Source: JACCTU01 sp963700495
GTDB lineage: Bacteria; Actinomycetota; Thermoleophilia; Gaiellales; Gaiellaceae
NCBI GenBank assembly: GCA_963700495.1
Contig: CAVOXT010000001.1
Location: 992,001-1,056,000, forward strand
Direction of reading: 5' to 3'
Length of the DNA stretch: 64,000 nt
This document shows positions 17,680-26,823 of this stretch, piece by piece. A model generated the notes under the pieces. That model saw only the letters and a program-made list of their open reading frames with translations, searched no databases and was not told the origin of the DNA. The number at the start of each line of letters is the position of its first letter. The first letter of the stretch is position 1. The position numbers and the translations under genes were made by a program.

Positions 17680-18845
17680 GCGCATCTGGTTCGTCGGGAT
17701 CGGCGGCGCGGGGCTGTCCGGATACGCGGTGCTCGCACACGCGTGGGGCGCCGAGGTGGGCGGATGGGACCGCGTCGAGACCCCCTACCTCGCGAACGTG
17801 CGCGAGGCAGGCATCGCGGTCGAGCTCGCGCCGGAGCCGGTCGCGCGGGACGGTTGGGAGAACGTCGTGTCGTCCGCGTTCGCAGGCCTGGTCGAGGGGA
17901 CCACCCGCGCCGGCCTGCTCGCCGAGCTCGTCACGCTCCAGCGCTCCATCGTCGTCGCCGGCGCGCACGGCAAGACGACGACGACGGCGATGATCGCGTT
18001 CGTGCTCGACCGGCTCGGCCTCGATCCGTCCTTCCTGGTCGGTGGAGAGATTCCGCAGCTCGGCGGCAACGCCCGCGCGGGCGCCGGCTGGCTCGTCGTC
18101 GAGGGAGACGAGTCGGACCGGACGATCGCGTCGCTTCGTCCGCAGATCGCCGTCGTCACGAACGTCGACCTCGACCACCACACGACCTTCGGCTCGCGCG
18201 CGGAGGTCGAGGCGCTGTTCGACGAGTGGCTGAAGCACGTGCCTCAGGTCGTGCGCGGCGACGAGCTCGAGCCGAGCGCGCTCGAGCTCGCCGTCCCGGG
18301 CGAGCACAACCGGCGAAACGCGGCCGCCGCGCTCGCGGCGCTCGAGCTCGCCGGAGTCGAGCGCGCCGCCGCGGAAAGCGCGCTGCAGGAGTTCCGCGGT
18401 GCAGGCCGGCGGTTCGAGCTGCGCGGCGGCAACGGGATCCGCGTGTACGACGACTACGCGCACAACCCGGCCAAGATCGCGGCGGCGGTGGCGACGGCGC
18501 GCGGGCTCGCTCCTGCGCGGGTGCTGGTTCTCTTTCAGCCGCACCTCTACTCGCGCACGCGGCATCTCGCACACGACCTGGCGGTCGCGCTCGGCGGTGC
18601 CGACGTCGTCGCGGTGACCGAGATCTACCCGGCGCGTGAGGAGCCCGTCGAAGGGGTGAGCGGGAAGCTCGTGGTCGACGCTCTGGCCGAGCTCCGCCCG
18701 GGGATGCCGCGTCGCGTGGACGCCGAACGTGGAGGACGGTGCGCGCTTCCTCGCGGCCAGGGCTCGGCCCGGCGACCTCGTGCTGACCGTGGGCGCCGGG
18801 GACGTCGACCGCGGGGCGGACCTGCTCGCCCGTGAGCTCGCGTGA
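17657..18845 (+). CDS. murC: UDP-MurNAc--L-alanine ligase MurC (frame broken near 18716)
   Basis: MurC adds the first amino acid, L-Ala, to UDP-MurNAc. The N-terminal WFVGIGGAGLSGYA binding loop, the P-loop (VAGAHGKTTTTAMIA), the EGDESD acidic motif, the HNRRNAAAALA motif and the C-terminal DDYAHNPAKIAA and FQPHLYSRT regions are clear. Near 18716 a one-base shift restores the expected C-terminal TVGAGDVD element and the stop at 18845, which overlaps the murB start as GTGA. The start is a TTG at 17657. Confidence 0.92.
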
Positions 18846-19729
18846 CCGTCGAGGAGCAGGTCCCGCTCGCGCGGCACACGACGCTCGGAACCGGTGGGCC
18901 CGCCCGCGCGTTTGCCCGGCCGAAGAGCCTCGAGCAGCTGCTCGAGGCACTGCGGTGGGCCGGCGAGCGAGGGCTGAAGGTCGCGACGATCGGCCTCGGG
19001 TCGAATCTGCTCGTGGCCGACGAGGGCGTCGACGCACTTGTGCTGAAGCTGACCGGCGAGCTGGCGAACGTGAGCGCGACTGGTGATCGCATCCGTGCGG
19101 GCGGCGGGGCGACGAACGCCGTCGTTCTGCACCGCGCGAGGTCGGAAGGGCTCGGCGGCTTCGAGTTCGCGTGCGCGATTCCGGGGACGACCGGCGGCGG
19201 CGTCTGGATGAACGCCGGAGCGTACGGTGGCGACTTCGCGCAGGTGCTCGAACGCGCGCTCGTCGTCGACGCGCAGCAGGGACCGCGCTGGCTCACGCCC
19301 GGCGAGCTCGGCCTTCGCTACCGGCACTCGGAGCTGCAGCACGGGCAGGTCGTCGCCGAGGTCGAGCTTCGCCTTGTCCCGCGCGACGTCGAAGAGATCA
19401 AGGCGACCGTTGCGGAGCTCCAGGCGCAGCGCAAGGCGGCGCAGCCGACGAACAAGCGCACCTTCGGGAGCGTCTTCAAGAACCCGGAGCACGAGCTGAG
19501 CGCCGGGCGCATGCTCGAGGCGTGCGGCCTCCGCGGCCACCGCATCGGCGGTGCCCAGATCTCGCCGCGCCACGCGAACTTCATCGAGAACGCCGGCGGC
19601 GCGAGCAGCGCCGACGCCGTCGCGCTGATGACCGAGGCTCGCCGGCGCGCGTGGGATCGGTACGGCGTCGAGCTCCTGCACGAGGTCGAGTTCCTCGGCG
19701 CGCTCGAGCTCCCGCCGCTCGACCGGTAG
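18842..19729 (+). CDS. murB: UDP-N-acetylenolpyruvoylglucosamine reductase MurB
   Basis: MurB is a FAD- and NADPH-dependent enzyme that reduces UDP-GlcNAc-enolpyruvate to UDP-MurNAc. In 295 residues it shows the FAD site (HTTLGTGGPARAFA; GLGSNLLVADEGV; GIPG-type CAIPGTTGGGVWMNAGAYG) and the catalytic serine region TFGSVFKNP. It ends with the conserved SPRHANFIENAG motif. The start is a GTG overlapping the murC stop. The frame is intact. Confidence 0.96.
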   Translation: MTVEEQVPLARHTTLGTGGPARAFARPKSLEQLLEALRWAGERGLKVATIGLGSNLLVADEGVDALVLKLTGELANVSATGDRIRAGGGATNAVVLHRARSEGLGGFEFACAIPGTTGGGVWMNAGAYGGDFAQVLERALVVDAQQGPRWLTPGELGLRYRHSELQHGQVVAEVELRLVPRDVEEIKATVAELQAQRKAAQPTNKRTFGSVFKNPEHELSAGRMLEACGLRGHRIGGAQISPRHANFIENAGGASSADAVALMTEARRRAWDRYGVELLHEVEFLGALELPPLDR

Positions 19730-19760
19730 GAGCGCCCGAGCGCGCGGCGAAGTCTCCGCC

Positions 19761-20552
19761 GTGGCCGGAAGGGACAAGCGTTCGCATGCGCGCGTAAAGG
19801 CGGCGGTTGCCGAGCTCCCACACCTGGGGCACCTCGACGTCCGGAGGCTGCTCCCGTCCGCCCCCTCGCTGCTCATCGGCTTCGCGCTGCTCGCCCTGGC
19901 GATCGCGTCCTACGGCGTCGCGCGCGAGACGGCGCTCTTCGAGATCCGGCGGATCGAGGTGACAGGTGGCTCACCCGCAGTTCGTTCCGGCGTGGGCGAG
20001 GCGCTCGAGCCTCTCGAGGGCCGGAGCCTGGTCGGCCTCGAGGCCGCGGAGCTCGACCGCCGGATCGCGGCGCTTCCGGACGTCGTCGGGATCACGCACG
20101 ATCGCGCGTTCCCGCACACGCTGCGCGTCTTCGTGCTGCCCGAGCGGCCGCTGCTCGTCCTCCGGCGCGGCTCGGAGTCGTGGCTCGTCTCGGCGCGGGC
20201 CCGCGTCGTGCGCCCGCTGCCCAGGGGCGCCGCGCCGAGGCTGCCGCGCGTTTGGGTTCCCAGCCAGGTCGACGTCGCCGTGGGGGACACGCTCGCGGAC
20301 ACGGCCGCACGCCGTGCGGTCCGTGTGCTCGCGCTTGCGCGGACGGAGTTGCCGGGGGTGCGGGTCGCCGTGGTGAAGATCGCAGGCGCGGAGACGACAC
20401 TGGTCCTCCGATCGGGAGTCGAGGTGCGGCTCGGACGTGAGCACGATCTCGCCCTCAAGCTCGCCGTCGCGGGGCGCGTCCTGCCGGAACTCACGCCGGC
20501 CTCGGCGTATCTCGACGTTGCGGTTCCCGATCGGCCGGTGGCGGGCGAATGA
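19761..20552 (+). CDS. ftsQ: Cell division protein FtsQ
   Basis: A 263-residue bitopic protein that links early and late divisome proteins through FtsL and its partner. It has a cytoplasmic N-terminus, one membrane helix (LLIGFALLALAIASYGVA) and an extracytoplasmic POTRA domain (FEIRRIEVTGGSPAV) followed by the beta domain. Sequence is weakly conserved in this family; the call rests on this order of domains and its place between murB and ftsZ. The GTG at 19761 is used as the start. Confidence 0.9.
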   Translation: MAGRDKRSHARVKAAVAELPHLGHLDVRRLLPSAPSLLIGFALLALAIASYGVARETALFEIRRIEVTGGSPAVRSGVGEALEPLEGRSLVGLEAAELDRRIAALPDVVGITHDRAFPHTLRVFVLPERPLLVLRRGSESWLVSARARVVRPLPRGAAPRLPRVWVPSQVDVAVGDTLADTAARRAVRVLALARTELPGVRVAVVKIAGAETTLVLRSGVEVRLGREHDLALKLAVAGRVLPELTPASAYLDVAVPDRPVAGE

Positions 20553-20597
20553 CTAAAGCTCAAGCTCAGCTAGAGAGTCTGCGGTCACGTACTCGCG

Positions 20598-20626
20598 TTG
20601 ACAGGCCAGACAAGCGCGCGTACCCT
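20598..20626 (+). promoter_or_regulatory. ftsZ promoter
   Basis: TTGACA (20598-20603), a 17-base spacer and TACCCT (20621-20626) match the housekeeping sigma consensus in one of the few intergenic gaps of the cluster. It predicts a leader of about 60 bases for ftsZ, giving it expression separate from the upstream operon. A direct repeat AAGCTC AAGCTC lies just upstream near 20557. Confidence 0.65.
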
Positions 20627-20662
20627 CAGTGGAGGAACGCCCTGCAGAACCCGTACGCTCCA

Positions 20663-20674
20663 GTCAAGCTTGAC
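20663..20674. promoter_or_regulatory. 12-bp perfect palindrome in the ftsZ leader
   Basis: GTCAAGCTTGAC is a perfect palindrome about 37 bases downstream of the predicted -10 element and 17 bases before the ftsZ start. Its position in the leader suits a repressor site. The binding protein is unknown. Confidence 0.4.
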
Positions 20675-20691
20675 GCTGAGGTCAGTGCAGA

Positions 20692-21765
20692 GTGAGAGAA
20701 CAACAAGCCGGTAGCTATCTCGCGGTGATCAAGGTCGTCGGCGTCGGCGGCGGCGGGACGAACGCGGTCTCGCGCATGGTCGAGTCCGGTCTGTCCGGCG
20801 TGGAGTTCATCGCGGTGAACACCGACGCGCAGGCGCTCCTGATGTGCGACGCCGACGTGAAGATCCACATCGGGTCGACGGCGACGCGCGGCCTCGGCGC
20901 CGGGGCGGACCCGGTGGTGGGCGAGGCTGCTGCGCAGGAGAGCCGCGACGAGCTGAAGGAAGCGCTCAAGGGCGCGGACATGGTCTTCGTGACCGCGGGC
21001 GAGGGAGGCGGCACCGGTACCGGCGGCGCGCCGATCGTCGCGGAGCTCGCGAAGGACGAGCTCGGGGCGCTCACCGTCGGCGTCGTCACCCGGCCGTTCT
21101 CGTTCGAGGGCCGTCGCCGCGCCGAGCAGGCGCAGCGCGGGATCGGGAACCTCGCCGACCGCGTCGACACGCTGATCGTGATCGAGAACGACAGGCTGCT
21201 TCAGGTCGTCGAGAAGCGCACGTCGATCGTCGAGGCGTTCGGGATGGCGGACGACATCCTCCGCCAGGGCGTCCAGGGGATCACCGACCTGATCACGGTC
21301 CCCGGTCTCGTGAACCTCGACTTCGCCGACGTGCGCACGATCATGAGCGACGCCGGCTCGGCGCTGATGGGCATCGGCATCGCGTCCGGCGAGAACCGCG
21401 CCGCCGAGGCCGCCCGCACCGCGGTGTCCTCGCCGCTGCTCGAGGCCTCGATCGAGGGCGCGACCGGGATCCTGCTCAACGTGACCGGCGGCCCCAACAT
21501 CGGTCTCTTCGAAGTGAACGAGGCCGCCGAGGTCGTGACCGGCGCCGCCGACCAGAACGCGAACGTGATCTTCGGCGCCGTGATCGACGACACCCTCGTG
21601 GACGAGGTGCGCGTGACGGTGATCGCGACCGGCTTCGGGCCGCAGCGGCGCCGCCGCCGGCGTGAGGAGAGCCTCGTCGCGCCCCACGGCCGCTCCCACG
21701 AGCGTGAGGGCTTCGAGGTCTCGGACGACATCCTCGAGGTGCCGTCGTTCCTGCGGGACGACTGA
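20692..21765 (+). CDS. ftsZ: Cell division GTPase FtsZ
   Basis: FtsZ is a tubulin-like GTPase that forms the Z ring. In 357 residues it shows the nucleotide loops (GVGGGGTNAVSRM; the GGGTGTGGAPIVAE tubulin signature) and the T7 loop with catalytic Asp (NLDFADVRTIM). A short linker leads to the conserved C-terminal tail DDILEVPSFLRDD that binds SepF and other partners. The start is a GTG at 20692. It ends the dcw cluster; ftsA is absent, as in other actinobacteria, and no sepF follows directly. Confidence 0.98.
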   Translation: MREQQAGSYLAVIKVVGVGGGGTNAVSRMVESGLSGVEFIAVNTDAQALLMCDADVKIHIGSTATRGLGAGADPVVGEAAAQESRDELKEALKGADMVFVTAGEGGGTGTGGAPIVAELAKDELGALTVGVVTRPFSFEGRRRAEQAQRGIGNLADRVDTLIVIENDRLLQVVEKRTSIVEAFGMADDILRQGVQGITDLITVPGLVNLDFADVRTIMSDAGSALMGIGIASGENRAAEAARTAVSSPLLEASIEGATGILLNVTGGPNIGLFEVNEAAEVVTGAADQNANVIFGAVIDDTLVDEVRVTVIATGFGPQRRRRRREESLVAPHGRSHEREGFEVSDDILEVPSFLRDD

Positions 21766-21770
21766 CCCGA

Positions 21771-21877
21771 GGGTTTCAGAACCCGGGCGGCAGGTAGATC
21801 AGACCTTCGCACTCCAACAGGCCGGCGCTGCGCCGGCCGTACGACCCGGTCAGTCGCTCCGGCTCAGCCGGAGCGAC
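21771..21877 (+). terminator. Three stacked hairpins after ftsZ
   Basis: Six bases after the stop come GGGTT-TCAG-AACCC (21771-21784), then a 19-base near-perfect palindrome GGCCGGCGC/GCGCCGGCC (21820-21838), then a 25-base one with arms GTCGCTCCGGCT/AGCCGGAGCGAC (21853-21877), followed by a short T-containing stretch. Together they form a strong boundary between the division cluster and the glycine cleavage genes. Confidence 0.7.
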
Positions 21878-21927
21878 GCCGTTCTAGGGCAGGTCGCGGG
21901 AGGGCGGTTCACTAGGATCGAGTCCGC

Positions 21928-22986
21928 ATGCAAACGCTCCTGCGGACGCCGCTTCACGACCGCCACGTGGCCCTCGGCGCGCGTCTCGTCCCGTTCGCGG
22001 GATGGGAGATGCCGGTGCAGTACACGGGGGTGATCCCCGAGCACAGGACGGTGCGGACGGATGCAGGTGTCTTCGACGTCTCGCACATGGGCGAGCTCGA
22101 GGTCGCGGGGCCGCGGGCCAAGGAGCTGCTCCAGGGCCTGCTCTCGAACGACCTCGACCGGATCGAGCCGGGGCGTGCGCAGTACACGCTGCTCACCAAC
22201 GAGCGCGGCGGCATCCTCGACGACCTGATCGTGTACGAGCTGGAGCGCGGCCGCTATCTCCTGATCGTGAACGCTTCGAACCGCGAGGCGGACTACCGCT
22301 GGCTGAAGGAGCGCGAGATCCGCGGCACCGAGGTGAGCGACCGCTCGAGCGAGTACGGGCTGCTGGCCGTGCAGGGGCCGCGCGCGCTCGAACGGCTCGG
22401 ACTCGACGAGGGCACGCCGTTCACGTGGGAGATGGCCGAGCTCGACGGCATCGAGGTGATGGTCAACCGCACCGGCTACACGGGCGAGCCGGGCTGCGAG
22501 CTGATGACCACGGCGGAGGACGCCGCAGACCTCTGGGACCGCGTGCTCGCACGCGGCGTCGGGCCGTGTGGGCTCGGGGCGCGTGACACGCTGCGCCTCG
22601 AGGTCTGCTATCCGCTCCACGGCAACGACATCGGGCCCGACACCGACCCGATCTCGGCGGGCCTCGGCTGGACGTGCGCGCTCGAGAAGGAGTTCACCGG
22701 CGCCGACGTCCTGCGCGCGATCAAGGCCGACGGCCCCGAGCGGAAGCTCGTTGCCTTTGTGATGGAGGAGAAGGCAGTGCCGAGGCAGGGAATGCCGATC
22801 GCCGATCCGCCCGGCGAGGTGACCTCCGGGTCGCACTCGCCCATGCTGGACGTCGGCATCGGGATGGGGTACGTGCCGGCGGACCGATCCGAGCCCGGCA
22901 CCGAGCTGACGATCGACGTTCGCGGCCGTGACCGGCGTGCGCGCGTCGTGACGAAACCGATCTACAAGCGAGAGGAGCACGCCTAG
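21928..22986 (+). CDS. gcvT: Aminomethyltransferase (glycine cleavage T protein)
   Basis: This tetrahydrofolate-dependent subunit releases ammonia from the aminomethyl-lipoyl H protein and forms methylene-THF. The 352-residue protein carries VPFAGWEMPVQYTG, FDVSHMGE, NRTGYTGEPGCEL and the late LGWTCALEKEFTG and GSHSPML regions. It begins the gcvT-gcvH-gcvPA-gcvPB operon, with one- to four-base overlaps between genes. I found no convincing glycine riboswitch in the 50 bases between the ftsZ hairpins and the ATG. Confidence 0.96.
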   Translation: MQTLLRTPLHDRHVALGARLVPFAGWEMPVQYTGVIPEHRTVRTDAGVFDVSHMGELEVAGPRAKELLQGLLSNDLDRIEPGRAQYTLLTNERGGILDDLIVYELERGRYLLIVNASNREADYRWLKEREIRGTEVSDRSSEYGLLAVQGPRALERLGLDEGTPFTWEMAELDGIEVMVNRTGYTGEPGCELMTTAEDAADLWDRVLARGVGPCGLGARDTLRLEVCYPLHGNDIGPDTDPISAGLGWTCALEKEFTGADVLRAIKADGPERKLVAFVMEEKAVPRQGMPIADPPGEVTSGSHSPMLDVGIGMGYVPADRSEPGTELTIDVRGRDRRARVVTKPIYKREEHA

Positions 22987-23381
22987 TGGCCGCCGAGCAG
23001 AGCTATCCCGACGACCTGAAGTACCACCGCCAACACGACTGGGCCCGGATCGAGGGCGGCGAGGCCGTACTCGGGATCACGTGGTACGCACAGGACTCGC
23101 TCGGCGAGCTCGTGCACTTCGAGCCGCCCGCGGAAGGCCAGCAGATCGCGAGGGACGCCTCGTACGGCGAGATCGAGTCGGTCAAGGCGGTCTCGGACGT
23201 GATCGCGCCGCTCTCCGGCGAGGTGCTCGAGGTGAACCGCAAGGCGGTCGACGAGCCCGAGACCGTGAACGCCGATCCGTACGGCGAGGGCTGGCTGATC
23301 CGGATCCGGCTCGGCGAGCCGTCGGAGGCCGACGACCTCCTCGACGCCGGCGCCTACCGCGCGTTTCTGGCCGAGCAGTGA
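22986..23381 (+). CDS. gcvH: Glycine cleavage system H protein
   Basis: The H protein is a lipoyl carrier shuttling the aminomethyl group between P and T proteins. The 131-residue protein has the lipoylation site ESVKAVSD (Lys67), with the conserved YHRQHDWARIE start and the GEGWLIRI strand near the end. Its GTG start shares one base with the gcvT stop (TAGTG), and its stop overlaps the gcvPA start. Lipoylation enzymes are not encoded in the window. Confidence 0.97.
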   Translation: MAAEQSYPDDLKYHRQHDWARIEGGEAVLGITWYAQDSLGELVHFEPPAEGQQIARDASYGEIESVKAVSDVIAPLSGEVLEVNRKAVDEPETVNADPYGEGWLIRIRLGEPSEADDLLDAGAYRAFLAEQ

Positions 23382-24712
23382 CGCCGTTCGTCTCGCTGAC
23401 CGAACGCGACGAGCGGGAGATGCTCGACGCGGTCGGAGTCGCGTCGGTCGAGGAGCTCTTCCGGGACGTTCCCGAGGGGGTGCGGTTCCAGCGCGAGCTC
23501 GCGGTCGGGCCTGCTCTCTCGGAGCAGGAGGTCGTCGCGCACCTCGAGGAGCTCGCCGGACGGAACGTCTCGACCGGGCAAGAAGTCTCGTTTCTGGGGG
23601 CCGGTATCTACGACCATTACGTGCCCGCGGTGGTCGATGCGGTTCTCCAGCGCGGCGAGTTCCTGACCGCGTACACGCCCTATCAGCCGGAGATGAGCCA
23701 GGGCGTGCTGCAGGCGATCTTCGAGTACCAGACCGCGGTCTGCGAGCTGACCGGAATGGACGTCTCGAACGCCTCGGGCTACGACGGGACGACGGTGGCC
23801 GCGGACGCGTGCTACGTCGCGAAGCACGTGACGGGGCGGACGAAGGTCGTGGTCACGGAGGCGACGAACCCGCAGGTGCGGCAGGTCGTGAAGACGTTCG
23901 CGCCGGGGTTCGGGCTCGACGTGGTCGAGGTCCCGCACCGCGACGGGGTCACGGATCCCGAGGACGTCGCCGCCGCGGCGCGCGACGCGGCCTGCGTGAT
24001 CTTCCAGCAGCCCAACTTCTTCGGTTGCCTCGAGCCGGCGCCGGATCTCGCCGCCGCTGCGAACGAAGCCGAAGCGCTGCCGGTGGCGCACGTGGACCCG
24101 CTCAGCCTCGGCGTGCTCGAGGCACCGGGCCGCTACGGCTGCGCACTCGCGATCGGCGAGGGACAGGCGGCCGGGAATCACCAGTCCTTCGGCGGACCGC
24201 ACTACGGCTTCCTTACGGCTCGGTCGGAGTTCATCCGCCGGATGCCGGGCCGGATCGTCGGCGAGACGGTGGACACCGCGGGCAAGCGCGGCTATGTGCT
24301 CACCCTGCAGACGCGCGAGCAGCACATCCGTCGCGAGAAGGCGACGTCGAACATCACGACCAACCAGACGCTGCTGACGCTGGGCGGCCTCGTCTACCTC
24401 TCGTGGCTGGGTCCGCAGGGCCTTCGCGAGCTGGGGGAGACCTGCCTGGCGCTCGCCCAGCATGCGAAGACGTGTCTACAAGAGGCGGGCGTCGAATTGA
24501 CGTTTCCAGCGCGGGCAACAGGCAAGGAGTTTGCCGTTCGGGTCGGACGGAACGCGACCGACGTCGTGCGCGCGGCACGCGCGCAGGGAGTGCACCCCGG
24601 CTATGCACTGGGCCGCGACTATCCTGGCCTCGACGACGCGCTGCTCGTTGCCGTAACCGAGAAGCGCACCCCTGCCGAGATCGACCGTCTCGTCGAAGTG
24701 CTGGCGCCGTGA
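23378..24712 (+). CDS. gcvPA: Glycine dehydrogenase (decarboxylating) subunit 1
   Basis: This is the N-terminal half of the PLP-dependent P protein, encoded as a separate 444-residue subunit. FLGAGIYDHYVPAVV, TAYTPYQPEMSQG, the NASGYDGTTV region and the late HIRREKATSNITTNQTL motif are typical. The GTG at 23378 overlaps the gcvH stop, and the stop overlaps the gcvPB start (GTGA). The two-subunit arrangement differs from the single long GcvP of many actinobacteria such as mycobacteria. Confidence 0.95.
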   Translation: MTPFVSLTERDEREMLDAVGVASVEELFRDVPEGVRFQRELAVGPALSEQEVVAHLEELAGRNVSTGQEVSFLGAGIYDHYVPAVVDAVLQRGEFLTAYTPYQPEMSQGVLQAIFEYQTAVCELTGMDVSNASGYDGTTVAADACYVAKHVTGRTKVVVTEATNPQVRQVVKTFAPGFGLDVVEVPHRDGVTDPEDVAAAARDAACVIFQQPNFFGCLEPAPDLAAAANEAEALPVAHVDPLSLGVLEAPGRYGCALAIGEGQAAGNHQSFGGPHYGFLTARSEFIRRMPGRIVGETVDTAGKRGYVLTLQTREQHIRREKATSNITTNQTLLTLGGLVYLSWLGPQGLRELGETCLALAQHAKTCLQEAGVELTFPARATGKEFAVRVGRNATDVVRAARAQGVHPGYALGRDYPGLDDALLVAVTEKRTPAEIDRLVEVLAP

Positions 24713-26208
24713 AGCTGATCTACGAGAAGTCCCAGGCCGGGCGCACCGCGTACACACTTCCACGTCACGACCTGCCGGCGGGCGAGGTGCCCGAGGCGCT
24801 CCGCCGCGCCGATCCGCCGCGACTGCCCGAGCTCGCAGAGCCGGAGCTCGTTCGCCACTTCACCGAGCTCTCGACGCGGACCTACGGGATCGACACCGGC
24901 TTCTACCCGCTGGGCTCGTGCACGATGAAGTACAACCCGCGCGTCAACGAGCGCCTCGCGGCCCTCCCCGGCTTCCGCGACCTCCATCCGCTGCAGGAGG
25001 AGGAGGGCGCGCAGGGTGCGCTCGAGCTGATGTGGCGGCTCCAGGAGGCGCTGGTCGAGATCTCCGGGCTCCACGCCTGCTCGCTCCAGCCCGCCGCGGG
25101 CAGCCAGGGCGAGCTGACCGGGCTGCTCCTGATGCGCGCGTACTTCGAGGAACGCGGAGAGGGGGAGCAGCGCCGCAAGATCGTGATCCCCGACACGGCG
25201 CACGGCACGAACCCCGCGTCGGTCACGATGACCGGCTACGAGCTCACGCCGGTCGAGACCGATGCCCGCGGAAACATCGACATCGACGATCTTCGCGAGC
25301 GCGTCGACGAGCACACTGCCGGGCTGATGCTGACGAACCCTTCGACGCTCGGGCTGTTCGACGAGCACATCGAGGAGATCACACGCATCTTTCATTCGGC
25401 CGGCGCGCTCGTGTACTACGACGGCGCGAACCTGAACGCGGTGTGCGGGATCTCACGGCCCGGCGACATGGGCTTCGACATCGTCCACATCAACCTGCAC
25501 AAGACGTTTTCCCAGCCGCACGGCGGCGGTGGGCCCGGCGGCGGCCCGATCGTCGTGCGCGACATCCTGGAACCGTTCCTGCCGGTGCCGCAGGTCACTC
25601 GCGACGGCGACACGTTCCGGCTGGACTTCGACCGGCCGAAGTCCATCGGCAAGGTGCGCGGGTTTACCGGGCCGTTCGGCGTCTTCGTCCGCTCGTACGC
25701 GTTCATCCGCATGTGGGGGCCGCAGCTGCGCCGGATGTCGGAGATCGCGGTGCTGAACGCGAACTACGTGCTCGCCCGGCTCCGCGACGCGTACGACCTG
25801 CCGTACGACCGGCTCTGCATGCACGAGTTCGTCGTCTCCGCGCGCACCCTCAAGCGCGAGCACGGCGCGAGCGCCTTCGACGTGGCCAAACGGCTGATGG
25901 ACTACGGCTTCCACCCGCCGACCGTGTACTTCCCCCTCGTCGTGCCAGAGGCGCTGATGATCGAGCCCACCGAGACCGAGGCCAAGGAGGTGCTCGACGA
26001 GTTCTGCGACGCGATGCTCGCGATCGCGCGCGAGGCAGCCGAGAAGCCCGAGTTGCTGAAGGAGGCGCCGCACCACCGGCCCGTACGCCGGCTCGACGAG
26101 GTTCGAGCGGCGAAGCGGCTCATCGTGCGCTACCTGTTCGAGGAGCACCCCGACCCCGGCGACACGGCGGCCGTCCCGCGGGAGCTCGAGGCGCAGAAGG
26201 GCGCATGA
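24709..26208 (+). CDS. gcvPB: Glycine dehydrogenase (decarboxylating) subunit 2
   Basis: This is the C-terminal, PLP-carrying half of the P protein (499 residues), which decarboxylates glycine and loads the H protein. The family markers FYPLGSCTMKYNPRVNE, QPAAGSQGELTG, DTAHGTNPAS, the PLP lysine in HINLHKTFSQPHGGGGPG and the late YFPLVVPEALMIEPTETE are intact. It starts at the GTG overlapping gcvPA and ends overlapping the next gene (ATGA), so the following GST-like gene is on the same transcript. Confidence 0.95.
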   Translation: MKLIYEKSQAGRTAYTLPRHDLPAGEVPEALRRADPPRLPELAEPELVRHFTELSTRTYGIDTGFYPLGSCTMKYNPRVNERLAALPGFRDLHPLQEEEGAQGALELMWRLQEALVEISGLHACSLQPAAGSQGELTGLLLMRAYFEERGEGEQRRKIVIPDTAHGTNPASVTMTGYELTPVETDARGNIDIDDLRERVDEHTAGLMLTNPSTLGLFDEHIEEITRIFHSAGALVYYDGANLNAVCGISRPGDMGFDIVHINLHKTFSQPHGGGGPGGGPIVVRDILEPFLPVPQVTRDGDTFRLDFDRPKSIGKVRGFTGPFGVFVRSYAFIRMWGPQLRRMSEIAVLNANYVLARLRDAYDLPYDRLCMHEFVVSARTLKREHGASAFDVAKRLMDYGFHPPTVYFPLVVPEALMIEPTETEAKEVLDEFCDAMLAIAREAAEKPELLKEAPHHRPVRRLDEVRAAKRLIVRYLFEEHPDPGDTAAVPRELEAQKGA

Positions 26209-26810
26209 TCCGCGTCTGGCGCATCCCTTTTTCGACGAACGTCGAACGGGTCGCGCTGGCACTGGGACACAAGGGGCTCGCGGTCGAGTGGGTCGACGTC
26301 GATCCGGCCGACCGCTCGTCCGTCCGGGAGGTCAGCGGGCAGGACCTCGTGCCGGTCCTGGAGGAGGACGGCCGGATCGTCCACGACTCGACGGCGATCC
26401 TCGAAGACCTCGAGGAACGCCATCCCGACCCGCCGCTCTACCCGCGCGACGACGCGCGCCGGGCCGAGGCCGTCGTGCTGATCGACTGGTTCAACCGCGT
26501 GTGGAAGCGGCCGCCGAACCTCCTCGCCGACCGGCCCCAAGACGCGAAGGCACCGGAGTGGACGGAGGAGCTACGCGGCTCGCTCGACCGCTTCGAAGCG
26601 CTGCTCGCGGGGCGCCCGTACGTGCTCGGCGACGCCTTCACCGCCGTCGACTGCGCGTACTTCCCGTTTCTCAAGTACGGGCTGATCCACGACCCGGACG
26701 ACACCGATCCGTTCCATCAGATCCTGATCGAGCATCTGGCGCTCGACGGCCGCTATCCACGGCTCGAAGCGTGGATCCGCCGGGTGGACGAGCACCCGCG
26801 TGCAGAATGA
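26205..26810 (+). CDS. Glutathione S-transferase-like protein
   Basis: A 201-residue protein with a thioredoxin-fold N-terminal domain (RIPFSTNVERVALALGHKGL, QDLVPVLEEDGRIVHDSTAILEDLE) and a helical C-terminal domain (PYVLGDAFTAVDCAYFPFLKYG). The SxxV/ER N-terminal active-site region resembles omega or stringent-starvation-like GSTs. Its ATG overlaps the gcvPB stop (ATGA), giving translational coupling to the glycine cleavage operon, although no metabolic link is obvious. The thiol substrate is unknown. Confidence 0.85.
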   Translation: MIRVWRIPFSTNVERVALALGHKGLAVEWVDVDPADRSSVREVSGQDLVPVLEEDGRIVHDSTAILEDLEERHPDPPLYPRDDARRAEAVVLIDWFNRVWKRPPNLLADRPQDAKAPEWTEELRGSLDRFEALLAGRPYVLGDAFTAVDCAYFPFLKYGLIHDPDDTDPFHQILIEHLALDGRYPRLEAWIRRVDEHPRAE

Positions 26811-26823
26811 GCGTGTGCCGCAG

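Noticed and set aside
8782..19000. Programmed ribosomal frameshifting as the cause of the frame breaks in the mur and fts genes
   Set aside because: The break sites share no slippery heptamer or downstream structure and occur at different places in unrelated genes. Indel errors explain all of them.
17480..19876. A 798-codon minus-strand open frame over murG, murC and murB
   Set aside because: It is a shadow of three well-supported genes, with low-complexity Arg-rich composition and no ribosome site or motif.
21880..21927. Glycine riboswitch upstream of gcvT
   Set aside because: Fewer than 50 bases separate the last ftsZ hairpin from the ATG, too little for the aptamer, and no conserved core was seen.
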